Shown: in pieces, positions 42,073 through 49,309 of the stretch
Layout of the letters: each line of letters begins with the position of its first letter
Position numbering within the stretch: the stretch's first letter is position 1
NCBI GenBank assembly: GCA_964593725.1
Contig: CAZQJS010000015.1
Coordinates: forward strand, 1-54,267
DNA from: JAIOSM01 sp964593725
Lineage (GTDB): Bacteria > Desulfobacterota > Desulfobacteria > Desulfobacterales > Desulfobacteraceae
DNA length: 54,267 bases
Reading direction: 5' to 3'
Translations under genes and position numbers: made by a program
The notes under the pieces: generated by a model
The model's database searches: none
What the model was told of the DNA's origin: nothing
The model's input: only the letters and a program-made list of their open reading frames with translations

Positions 42073-44458
42073 AAATCATATCAAAGACATCCCTGTATTT
42101 TTTAACAAAATGAAACTTGATATTCTCCTTAATATGATCGGGCAGTTTTATGAATTCCGGTGTTACAGCTCCGGGCAGAATAATTGTTTTAATGCCCACT
42201 CTCCTTGCTGCAATAATCTTTTCTCTGATGCCGCCAACGCCAAGCACCTTACCGGTTAAGGTAATCTCTCCTGTCATGGCAGTATGGGGGTCAACCTTTT
42301 TGTTCAAAGCAAGGGATAAAAGTGCTGTTGCAAGGGTTATACCGGCACTGGGTCCATCCTTTGGAGTTGCACCTTCTGGTACATGTATATGAATAAAGGC
42401 AGAATCAAAAAATCCCGGATCACCCTTAAAACTTTTTATGTGGGAGCGGATAAAACTTAATGCAATCTCGGCAGATTCCCGCATCACTTCTCCAAGCTTG
42501 CCTGTAATTTTAATGCCGGCGTTTTTATTATGAACCCTGGCAGCCTCAATGGCAAGGGTGGCACCACCCAGCTGAGTCCAGGCAAGGCCGGTCACAACCC
42601 CCACCCCTGTAATCTGTTTCTCTTTTTTAAACACCACAGGGCCAAGATAGCTCTCAAGGGTTTTAAGATTCACACTGATTTTTTTCTTTTTCTCCTTTAA
42701 AATTTTTACAATGCTTTTTCTGATAATTTTATTGAGAAGTTTTTCAAGATTCCGCACACCTGCTTCCCTGGCATAACCTTCTATGATCTGCCGTATGGTC
42801 TGATCTGTGATGGTAATGGTTTTTGATGTCAGCTTGTTCCGCTTTAACAATTTGGGCCATAGATGCTTCCGTGCTATCTCCATCTTTTCCCTGGTTATAT
42901 AACCGGGAAGCTTTATCATATCCATCCTGTCAAAAAGCGGGGCCGGTATGGTGTCCAGTTGATTGGCCGTGCATATGAACAATATTTTTGACAGGTCAAT
43001 CCTCAAATCCATATAATGATCCAGGAATTCTGAGTTCTGCTCCGGGTCAAGCACCTCAAGCAGAGCCGATGCCGGATCCCCCTGGTAAGAGGAACCAATC
43101 TTATCTATCTCATCAAACATGATCACCGGATTTGCAACCTTTGTATCTTTCAGGGCCTGGACAAGTTTGCCAGGCATGGCGCCCACATAGGTCCTTCTAT
43201 GTCCCTTTATCTCGGCCTCATCCCTTATGCCTCCGAGGCTGAACCTGTAAAATTTTCTCCCCAGAGCCTCGGCAATGGACTTGCCAATGGATGTCTTCCC
43301 AACACCCGGAGGGCCCACAAAAAGAATTATGGAGCCTGAAATATCCTTTTTATATATACCTGCTGCAAAGAACTCAATTATTCTGTCCTTTACATCGGAA
43401 AGTCCGGCATGATCCCTGTTAAGAATCTTTTCAGCTCTTTTTATATCCATATTATCCCTGGAATTGATCCCCCAGGGAAAGGATGTTATCCAGTCTATGT
43501 AATTCCTTGTAACTCCATATTCGGACGAACCTGTCTCAAGCACGGAAAGCTTTTCTATCTCTTCATCAAACCGTTTTGCAACATGATCAGGAGGATTCAG
43601 TTTTGCAAATTTTTTCTTAAACTTTTCAACATCAGATGTTTTATCATCCTTTGCCATGCCAAGCTCTTTCTGGATAGCTTTCAGCTGCTCCTTTAAAAAG
43701 AACTTTCTTTTATTCCCGTCTATCTGGGTATTGAGATCCTTTTGTATCTTTGTCTGAAGCTTTGCAATCTCAATCTCCTTTTGAAGCAGCATAAGCACTT
43801 TTTTCATCCTCTCCATTATGGATGCTGTTTCCAGCACCTTCTGGAGTTCATCTCCTGAAGCGCTTGTGATACCAGCTGCAAAATCAGTCAAAGGTGACGG
43901 ATCATCCGGGCTGAATCTGCCAAGGTATTGTTTCAGCTCTTCTGTATATAACGGGTTTAAGGATAAAAGCTGCTTAATGGCATTAATTATGGAGATAGCA
44001 TAGGCCTTCAGCTCTTTTTCATTTTCCCTGGGCGGTTTAAAATATTCCACTTTCACGGCAAAGGGGGGTTTATCAGATAAGAATCTTACAATCCTGAACC
44101 TTTCAAGGCCCTGGGCTATAAACTGAATATTGCCTTCCATCTCAACAAAATTAACCACCCTGACCACACATCCCACCCGGGGAAAGTCCTGCTTTACGAT
44201 TTCAAGTTTTTTGATATCCTTAAGGTAAACAATGCCCAGAAGGCTGTTGGATGTCTCATAGGCTTTTTCCAGAGTCTTTTCCCACATTTTTTTATTTACA
44301 ATAAGGGGCTGTATCTGGGCCGGCAGGTGGGGCCTGCCTGTAATGGGTACCAGATAAAGCACATCCGGCTTTACGCTCTGGGGCATCAACTGTTTTGCAT
44401 CTTTACCATCGTCTTCTGTAACTATCTCAGGGGTAACAGGTCTGTTGTCATCGGTCAT
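42065..44458 (-). CDS. lon: ATP-dependent protease Lon
   Basis: This 797-residue Lon has the N-terminal substrate domain (VLYLVPITGRPHLPAQIQPL) and a central coiled coil. The AAA+ module has Walker A (GPPGVGKTSIGKS), Walker B (IMFDEIDKIG) and GGIRDEAEIKGHRRTYVGAMPG. The protease domain has the catalytic Ser in KDGPSAGI and the Lys in TGKVLGVGGIREK. It degrades damaged and regulatory proteins. GAGGTGAT precedes the ATG. The window shows no clear heat-shock promoter for it. Confidence 0.95.
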   Translation of the reverse strand: MTDDNRPVTPEIVTEDDGKDAKQLMPQSVKPDVLYLVPITGRPHLPAQIQPLIVNKKMWEKTLEKAYETSNSLLGIVYLKDIKKLEIVKQDFPRVGCVVRVVNFVEMEGNIQFIAQGLERFRIVRFLSDKPPFAVKVEYFKPPRENEKELKAYAISIINAIKQLLSLNPLYTEELKQYLGRFSPDDPSPLTDFAAGITSASGDELQKVLETASIMERMKKVLMLLQKEIEIAKLQTKIQKDLNTQIDGNKRKFFLKEQLKAIQKELGMAKDDKTSDVEKFKKKFAKLNPPDHVAKRFDEEIEKLSVLETGSSEYGVTRNYIDWITSFPWGINSRDNMDIKRAEKILNRDHAGLSDVKDRIIEFFAAGIYKKDISGSIILFVGPPGVGKTSIGKSIAEALGRKFYRFSLGGIRDEAEIKGHRRTYVGAMPGKLVQALKDTKVANPVIMFDEIDKIGSSYQGDPASALLEVLDPEQNSEFLDHYMDLRIDLSKILFICTANQLDTIPAPLFDRMDMIKLPGYITREKMEIARKHLWPKLLKRNKLTSKTITITDQTIRQIIEGYAREAGVRNLEKLLNKIIRKSIVKILKEKKKKISVNLKTLESYLGPVVFKKEKQITGVGVVTGLAWTQLGGATLAIEAARVHNKNAGIKITGKLGEVMRESAEIALSFIRSHIKSFKGDPGFFDSAFIHIHVPEGATPKDGPSAGITLATALLSLALNKKVDPHTAMTGEITLTGKVLGVGGIREKIIAARRVGIKTIILPGAVTPEFIKLPDHIKENIKFHFVKKYRDVFDMIFK

Positions 44459-44625
44459 ATATCACCTCTAAAAAAATTCATAAAAGCATATATGTATAAT
44501 AATATAAAATGAAAAAATAAAACAGGGTCTGGCAATCATTAATAACTACAACTTCTGAATCCCTTGCTGAAAAATGCACCAGCATGTAAAATATCTATAT
44601 GATTATCACTAGCTTGATTTTTTTC

Positions 44626-44683
44626 TTGACAGGGTCAGACATCCCCTGATACTAAGGACAACGTGTTGTAGTTGTATCAGGGG
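44626..44683 (+). promoter_or_regulatory. candidate promoter with 10-bp inverted repeat upstream of the glycosyltransferase
   Basis: The gene-free stretch 44459-44813 holds TTGACA (44626-44631) with a GATACT-like -10 sixteen bases on. A perfect inverted repeat CCCCTGATAC/GTATCAGGGG (44643-44652, 44674-44683) encloses a smaller ACAAC/GTTGT pair. With no T-run after it, it looks more like an operator than a terminator. Nothing else stands out in this stretch. Confidence 0.35.
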
Positions 44684-44813
44684 AGGAGTAATATTTTAAG
44701 CTTTGAGGATTTTTAATACTTTCTTCAGCAAAAAGCAGGTTCATATCCTTTAATGGCACCGATGTCAGCCCTGGTTATTTTTAAAAACAATATGGTTAGA
44801 GACGTTAAAAAAA

Positions 44814-46019
44814 ATGCAGAAACAATCTAAAACAACTCAAATGATTGCAAAGATTGCAGACTTGATAAGACTTGTAATATATTTTTGCATTAATATTTTG
44901 ATACCCTCAAATAAAAATATTAAACAAGGCTCCCTTTTATTGATCCATCTTGATTCAATTGGTGGTTATGTACTATTCAGAAATTTTATACAAATTCTTA
45001 AAACAAGCCCCCAATATAAGGATTACAGCATTACTCTTGTTGGCAGCAACGCCTGGGAAAGCCTGTCCATGGGACTTGATAATGATTTTATAGACAATTT
45101 TATCTGGGTTGACAGGTCTGAATTTATTTATAAATTTGTTTACAGATATAAAAAACTTAAAGAGATCACAGCACAAGGATATGAAATAGTTTTAAATCCC
45201 ATGTTCAGCAGGGAATTTTTCTTATCTGATAATATTGTTAAACTTGTTAATGCAAAAAATAAGATAGGAATTGATGGAGATTTATCAAATATTAAAAAGT
45301 GGCAGAAAAATATAAGTGATAAATACTATACAAAGCGTATTAAAGCACGTAACAGAATAATATTTGAATTTAACAGAAACAAGGAGTTCTTTGAATCATT
45401 TTTACATACCAGATTAGACATTAGTAAACCATTTATAAAATTAAAATCAAAAAAATTAAGTTTTAAACTGCCTGAAAGATATGCAGTACTCTTTATTGGT
45501 GCCGGCCACAGTTTCAGAAAATGGGATGTTGAAAAATTTGCCATTCTAGGAAAATACCTTAAGGACAATTATCATTATAAGATAGTTCTCTGTGGAGGAT
45601 TAAACGAGTGCGAAAATGTTAAAAGATTTTCTAAATCTTTTAAGGACGATTATATAGCACTTATTGGCTATACTTCTTTAATAGATTTACTATATATCAT
45701 AAAAAACAGTGCTTTTATATTAACAAACGAAACAATATGTCCCCATCTTGCAATTGCAGTGGGGGCATCAAATGTATTTGTTATTTCAAATGGTAATCAT
45801 TATGGACGTTTTACTCCTTATCCAAAGGAAATGAGTCAGAATTACCATGCAGTTTATCATCCTGTAATTGAAAAATCTTTAAACAGCTATAATAAACTTA
45901 TACGCAAATATGGATGCGGCAGCAACTTAGATATAAATGAAATAAGTGAACAAAGTGTCATAAAAAAAATAGACTTTATATTAAATAATCAAAAGACGGT
46001 TACTAAAAGAAAATATTAA
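44814..46019 (+). CDS. glycosyltransferase family 9 (heptosyltransferase-like)
   Basis: This 401-residue GT-B protein has the GT9 start (GSLLLIHLDSIGGYVLFRNF) and end (AVLFIGAGHSFRKWDVEKFA, IVLCGGLNECENVK, FILTNETICPHLAIAVGA, VFVISNGNHYGRF). It should add a sugar, possibly heptose, to a cell-surface glycan. An N-terminal hydrophobic stretch (LIRLVIYFCINILI) may attach it to the membrane. The gene is clearly richer in A/T and in Lys, Asn and Ile codons than its neighbours and has no glycan genes beside it, suggesting horizontal acquisition. Confidence 0.8.
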   Translation: MQKQSKTTQMIAKIADLIRLVIYFCINILIPSNKNIKQGSLLLIHLDSIGGYVLFRNFIQILKTSPQYKDYSITLVGSNAWESLSMGLDNDFIDNFIWVDRSEFIYKFVYRYKKLKEITAQGYEIVLNPMFSREFFLSDNIVKLVNAKNKIGIDGDLSNIKKWQKNISDKYYTKRIKARNRIIFEFNRNKEFFESFLHTRLDISKPFIKLKSKKLSFKLPERYAVLFIGAGHSFRKWDVEKFAILGKYLKDNYHYKIVLCGGLNECENVKRFSKSFKDDYIALIGYTSLIDLLYIIKNSAFILTNETICPHLAIAVGASNVFVISNGNHYGRFTPYPKEMSQNYHAVYHPVIEKSLNSYNKLIRKYGCGSNLDINEISEQSVIKKIDFILNNQKTVTKRKY

Positions 46020-46034
46020 CTTCCATGAACTGCC

Positions 46035-46050
46035 TGGCATGAATTTTGTA
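46035..46050 (+). promoter_or_regulatory. sigma54-like element before the rubrerythrin operon
   Basis: TGGCATGAATTTTGTA keeps a perfect -24 block and the right spacing, but the -12 GC is GT. It lies 87 bases before the first ATG of the operon. It is weaker than the other sigma54 candidates of this window. Confidence 0.3.
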
Positions 46051-46136
46051 TTAAGAAATTTTCCATTAAAGTTGTTTTATATTTTTGCCCTTTACAGATA
46101 ATAGTAAGGGTAACCTTAAAACGAGTTGTTTTATTT

Positions 46137-46364
46137 ATGCTTAAAAAAAAATGTGACACAAACATTGCAAGCACAATTAAAATTGCAAACAAAATGATCC
46201 AGCTTGCTCAGGAAGGTGATGAACACAGGGAAGACCCTGGATGCGGTGTATTATACGGAATCCTGCTCGATTCCGGATACCGGATTCTGGATCTTGCTAA
46301 AAAAGAGAAACAGAACCACATTGACAAAGGCTGGTGGAACGAAACCAAGGAGGAAAAAAAGTAA
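46137..46364 (+). CDS. small conserved-looking protein of unknown function
   Basis: This 75-residue soluble protein is rich in charge, with IANKMIQLAQEGDEHREDPG, CGVLYGILLDSGYRILDLA and a Lys/Glu-rich end. I recognise no domain. One base separates its stop from the rubrerythrin ATG, and that gene's AAGGAGG lies within its last codons, so they are translated together. The context points to a role beside peroxide-reducing diiron proteins. Confidence 0.7.
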   Translation: MLKKKCDTNIASTIKIANKMIQLAQEGDEHREDPGCGVLYGILLDSGYRILDLAKKEKQNHIDKGWWNETKEEKK

Positions 46365-46365
46365 G

Positions 46366-46908
46366 ATGAAAACTTATGTATGTTCAGTATGCGGTTATTC
46401 AATTAATGGTTATGATGCTCCGGAAAAATGCCCCCAATGCGGTGCAGCAAAGGATAAATTTTCAGTACAGGAAGGTGATCTCACCTGGGCTGACGGCCAT
46501 GTTATCGGTGTTGCCAAGGATGTTGATCCTGAAATACTCCAGGGATTAAAGGATAATTTCATGGGTGAATGCACTGAAGTCGGCATGTACATAGCCATGA
46601 GCCGCCAGGCTGATCGTGAAGGGTATCCTGAAGTTGCAGAGGCTTATAAAAGGATAGCCTATGAAGAGGCAGACCATGCATCAAAATTTGCAGAACTTCT
46701 GGGAGAAGTACTTGAAGCCAGCACCAAAGCCAATCTTAAAGCAAGGGTTCTTGCTGAAAATGGCGCTTGTGCCGGAAAAAAAGAGATTGCTGTCAAAGCA
46801 AAAGAGCTTGGTTATGATGCAATACACGACACTGTACATGAGATGTGCAAGGATGAAGCACGCCATGGACTTGCATTCCAAGGTCTGCTGAACAGATACT
46901 TTAAGTAG
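46366..46908 (+). CDS. rubrerythrin with N-terminal rubredoxin domain (reverse rubrerythrin type)
   Basis: This 180-residue protein has an N-terminal rubredoxin-like iron site (YVCSVCGYSI, KCPQCGAAKD). A ferritin-like diiron domain follows, with E in MGECTEVGMY, EEADH, E in AENGAC... and DEARH. The rubredoxin-first order marks it as a reverse rubrerythrin, an NADH-linked peroxidase type in anaerobes such as clostridia. It removes peroxide in the cytoplasm. It follows the 75-residue gene by one base and precedes a ferredoxin by eight bases; the ferredoxin may supply electrons. Confidence 0.88.
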   Translation: MKTYVCSVCGYSINGYDAPEKCPQCGAAKDKFSVQEGDLTWADGHVIGVAKDVDPEILQGLKDNFMGECTEVGMYIAMSRQADREGYPEVAEAYKRIAYEEADHASKFAELLGEVLEASTKANLKARVLAENGACAGKKEIAVKAKELGYDAIHDTVHEMCKDEARHGLAFQGLLNRYFK

Positions 46909-46916
46909 AAATATCC

Positions 46917-47102
46917 ATGAAAACCCCTGTCATTGAACTGGGATGCTGCATTCTTTGTGAAATATGCATTGAACTTGCTCCCCATGCATTCCAGATCAAT
47001 GATGCAGGGTTTGTTGAGACACTTGCCCTGGATGATTATTCCCATGAAACCATCCATGAAGCCATGAAAAATTGTCCCGGAAATTGTATCACCTGGGAGT
47101 AA
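46917..47102 (+). CDS. single-cluster ferredoxin
   Basis: This 61-residue protein has one [4Fe-4S] motif CxxCxxC (CILCEIC, preceded by another Cys) and a distant CP pair (NCPGNCI). It resembles small monocluster ferredoxins of Desulfovibrio type. It carries single electrons in the cytoplasm and probably serves the rubrerythrin upstream. The operon ends with it; a sigma54 activator gene starts about 60 bases on. Confidence 0.85.
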   Translation: MKTPVIELGCCILCEICIELAPHAFQINDAGFVETLALDDYSHETIHEAMKNCPGNCITWE

Positions 47103-47134
47103 TTTCCCATTAAAATCAAAAAAACTATTGCATA

Positions 47135-47181
47135 TGATACATAAATGTGTCATTTGTATATTCAATGAACGATCTGACACA
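47135..47181 (+). promoter_or_regulatory. TGANACA half-sites at the start of the sigma54 activator gene
   Basis: TGATACA (47135-47141) and TGTGTCA (47146-47152) form an 18-base near-palindrome TGATACAT-AA-ATGTGTCA; TGACACA (47175-47181) follows just inside the gene. The same TGANACA/TGTNTCA half-site occurs five times upstream of cyd (48545-48629). This suggests autoregulation by the activator. Confidence 0.5.
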
Positions 47182-48547
47182 TACCATCCTTGACAATGAG
47201 AACATAGCCCTTGTTCTTGAAAATCTTAAGCTGGGCATTATTGCCCATACTCCTGAAAGAATAATCACTTTTTTCAACAAGGAAGCAGAAAGAATCACCG
47301 GATACCTGAAAGAGGAAGTCCTTGGCCGGGACTGCCATCTGGTTTTTAAAACACCTTTCTGCGGGCAGAAATGCTCATTCTGCGGCAGCAGTCCTGATTT
47401 TCATTCAAGGATTAAAGAGTATCCCATGACCACAGTTGCAAAGGACGGCACCATACTCCAGATTGAAATGACAGTCTCACCCATCATGAATAATGATAAG
47501 TTTCAAGGTGTGGTTGCCTCTTTCCGGGACATGACAGAATCCTTTAAACTCTCCATAAAAGCAGAAAACCTTTCAAACTTTGCAGGGATAATCGGTAAAG
47601 ACAAAACCATGCAGGATATTTTCAAACAGATCCAGGATGTTGCCCTCTATAATTACCCTGTACATGTATCCGGTGATACAGGTACTGGAAAAGAGAGGGT
47701 TGCATGCGCCATACATGATATAAGCTCCTTTGGGAACGGCGCTTTTGTTCCCATAAACTGCGGGGCCATACCCGAAGGTATTGTGGAAAGTGAACTCTTC
47801 GGCCATGTTAAAGGAGCATTTTCAGGAGCTGTCAAGGAGCGAAAGGGACGGTTTGAACTTGCCCACAAAGGAACTTTATTCCTTGATGAAGTAGTGGAAC
47901 TTCCCCTGAAAACCCAGGTAAAACTTTTACGTTTTCTCCAGGAAGGTTCCTTTGAAAAGGTTGGAGGAGAAAAAAAAGTCTCTGTGGATGTGAGGATAAT
48001 CAGTGCCACAAATAAGAAACTCACAGAGGAGGTACAGGCTGGAAGATTCAGAGAAGACCTATATTACAGACTAAATGTCATACCCATACACCTGCCACCC
48101 CTGAAGGAGCGTAAAAGTGATATTCCACTTCTTGCAGCCCATTTTTTAAAGGAGACCGAAGAACAAAGCCCCCATCCTGTTCCGGAAATAGCCGGTGAAA
48201 CCCTGGATGCCATGCTTGACTACCACTGGCCCGGAAATGTCAGGGAGTTGAAAAATGTAATTCAATTTGCCGTTGTCAGAGCCCGGGGAAAACGCATACT
48301 TCCCATCCACCTTCCACTGGAAATAACCCGGGATAAAAATGTAGTTTCAAGGGTACTGGATCTGAAGCCCCGGCAGATTGTAACAAATATCAGGGGTAAA
48401 CTTGATATTGAATCTGTAAAAAATGCCATCAGAAAAAGCGGAGGCAACAAATCCAAGGCCGCAAGAATTCTTGGCGTTGGCAGGGCAACCCTTTATAGGT
48501 TCCTTGCAAGTCATGAAGAAATCAAAGATTTTGCCGACCAGATCTGA
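47165..48547 (+). CDS. sigma54-dependent transcriptional activator with Cys-rich PAS sensor (PAS-AAA+-Fis)
   Basis: This ~460-residue protein has an N-terminal PAS domain (LKLGIIAHTPERIITFFNKE) with a cysteine cluster between ~60 and 75 (DCHLVF, FCGQKCSFC). The AAA+ domain has Walker A GDTGTGKE, the sigma54-contact loop GAFSGA (usual GAFTGA, T to S) and Walker B GTLFLDE. A Fis-type helix-turn-helix ends it (NKSKAARILGVGRATLYRFL). It should open promoters with sigma54 in response to a redox or gas signal felt by the PAS cysteines. GTG 47147 is possible but overlaps the half-site palindrome, so I prefer ATG 47165. It lies directly upstream of the cyd operon's sigma54 promoter. Confidence 0.85.
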   Translation: MNDLTHTILDNENIALVLENLKLGIIAHTPERIITFFNKEAERITGYLKEEVLGRDCHLVFKTPFCGQKCSFCGSSPDFHSRIKEYPMTTVAKDGTILQIEMTVSPIMNNDKFQGVVASFRDMTESFKLSIKAENLSNFAGIIGKDKTMQDIFKQIQDVALYNYPVHVSGDTGTGKERVACAIHDISSFGNGAFVPINCGAIPEGIVESELFGHVKGAFSGAVKERKGRFELAHKGTLFLDEVVELPLKTQVKLLRFLQEGSFEKVGGEKKVSVDVRIISATNKKLTEEVQAGRFREDLYYRLNVIPIHLPPLKERKSDIPLLAAHFLKETEEQSPHPVPEIAGETLDAMLDYHWPGNVRELKNVIQFAVVRARGKRILPIHLPLEITRDKNVVSRVLDLKPRQIVTNIRGKLDIESVKNAIRKSGGNKSKAARILGVGRATLYRFLASHEEIKDFADQI

Positions 48548-48629
48548 GACAGTCTTGCAAAACAGACTGTCTCAACCATATTGAGACAGATATGTATTGA
48601 TACACTCTCCGACCCATCAAACTGTATCA
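48545..48629 (+). promoter_or_regulatory. candidate upstream activator sites of the cyd operon (TGANACA half-sites)
   Basis: Five half-sites lie in 85 bases: TGAGACA (48545), TGTCTCA (48568), TGAGACA (48582), TGATACA (48598) and TGTATCA (48623). The first two belong to a perfect 11-bp inverted repeat (48545-48555/48564-48574); the last two form another inverted pair. They lie about 160-245 bases before the predicted cyd start, a normal range for sigma54 enhancers. Confidence 0.55.
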
Positions 48630-48729
48630 TAAAAATCAGAATATCAGAAATTTTTCATACACTTTTATTCTCAATATTTATAGCAACCCTGCCTGTTTTC
48701 AGGTAGTTATCAATAGTTTAGCAAATTTA

Positions 48730-48744
48730 TGCAAATGGTTTGCA
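48730..48744 (+). promoter_or_regulatory. palindrome TGCAAA-TGG-TTTGCA upstream of the cyd promoter
   Basis: This is a perfect 6-3-6 inverted repeat about 17 bases before the -24 element, preceded by a similar GCAAAT at 48721. It could bind a second regulator. None is identified. Confidence 0.35.
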
Positions 48745-48760
48745 AGACCTGTCCTGCTCA

Positions 48761-48777
48761 TGGCATATTAATTGCTT
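48761..48777 (+). promoter_or_regulatory. sigma54 promoter of the winged-helix-cyd operon
   Basis: TGGCATATTAATTGCTT matches TGGCAYR-N4-TTGCW at every position, with GG (48762-48763) and GC (48774-48775) ten bases apart. Transcription would begin near 48788, which rules out the upstream start codon of the next gene and favours ATG 48838. Confidence 0.8.
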
Positions 48778-48837
48778 GGATATTTAAATGATAACGATAT
48801 TTATTACGAATCTGAAAACTTTATAATGAGGTTTAAA

Positions 48838-49008
48838 ATGGAACAAAAAGTATTAAAAGCCATGGAAGATGCAGGTAAACCAGTCAGGCCAGGTGAGATA
48901 GCAAAAGCCCTTGATGTTGACAGCAAGGAGGTCTCCAGGACCATAAAAGCCCTTAAGGAAAAGGGGGAAATCATTTCCCCGAAACGCTGTTTTTACTCAT
49001 TACCTTAA
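48838..49008 (+). CDS. small winged-helix DNA-binding protein
   Basis: This 56-residue protein is a bare winged helix (MEQKVLKAMEDAGKPV, GEIAKALDVDSKEVSRTIK, ALKEKGEI, then a short wing SPKRCFYSLP). It is MarR/TrmB-like in outline but has no ligand or dimer domain. GAGG precedes ATG 48838, which is downstream of the predicted sigma54 transcript start. It leads the cyd operon and could modulate cyd or act elsewhere. Confidence 0.75.
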   Translation: MEQKVLKAMEDAGKPVRPGEIAKALDVDSKEVSRTIKALKEKGEIISPKRCFYSLP

Positions 49009-49017
49009 AAAAACGAG

Positions 49018-49248
49018 ATGAAAATGATCGGCAATCTCTATATTTTTTACAGGGACGGTTTTAAAGGGATGGTTCTTGGGAAAAAGCTATGGAAAATCAT
49101 TCTGATCAAGCTTTTTATAATGTTTGTAATCCTGAAGGTATTTTTCTTCCCCAACTACCTGAACACAAAATTCAAAACCGATAAAGAAAGGGGGAACTAT
49201 GTTCTTGAGCAAATCACAAGAAATGCCTCTCTTAATGTACCAAAATGA
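49018..49248 (+). CDS. DUF4492 family small membrane protein
   Basis: This 76-residue protein has one clear membrane helix (IILIKLFIMFVILKVFFFP) after a basic, aromatic N-terminus (FYRDGFKGMVLGKKLW), and ends in a charged tail. It fits DUF4492, a family found next to cydA in Campylobacterota and Bacteroidota. It lies nine bases after the winged-helix gene and 61 before cydA, so it may help assemble or stabilise cytochrome bd. Family call from memory of sequence and context. Confidence 0.75.
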   Translation: MKMIGNLYIFYRDGFKGMVLGKKLWKIILIKLFIMFVILKVFFFPNYLNTKFKTDKERGNYVLEQITRNASLNVPK

Positions 49249-49309
49249 TAGATTTAACCGATTTAATAACACTCCATTCCATTTTATATATTAAGGAGGG
49301 AAAAAAATT

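Noticed and set aside
44762..44830. 22-codon ORF running into the glycosyltransferase start
   Set aside because: It has no ribosome site, overlaps the real gene's start and shows no protein-like pattern.
48772..48837. Longer N-terminus of the winged-helix protein
   Set aside because: It would begin upstream of the transcript start predicted from the perfect sigma54 element and has no ribosome site.
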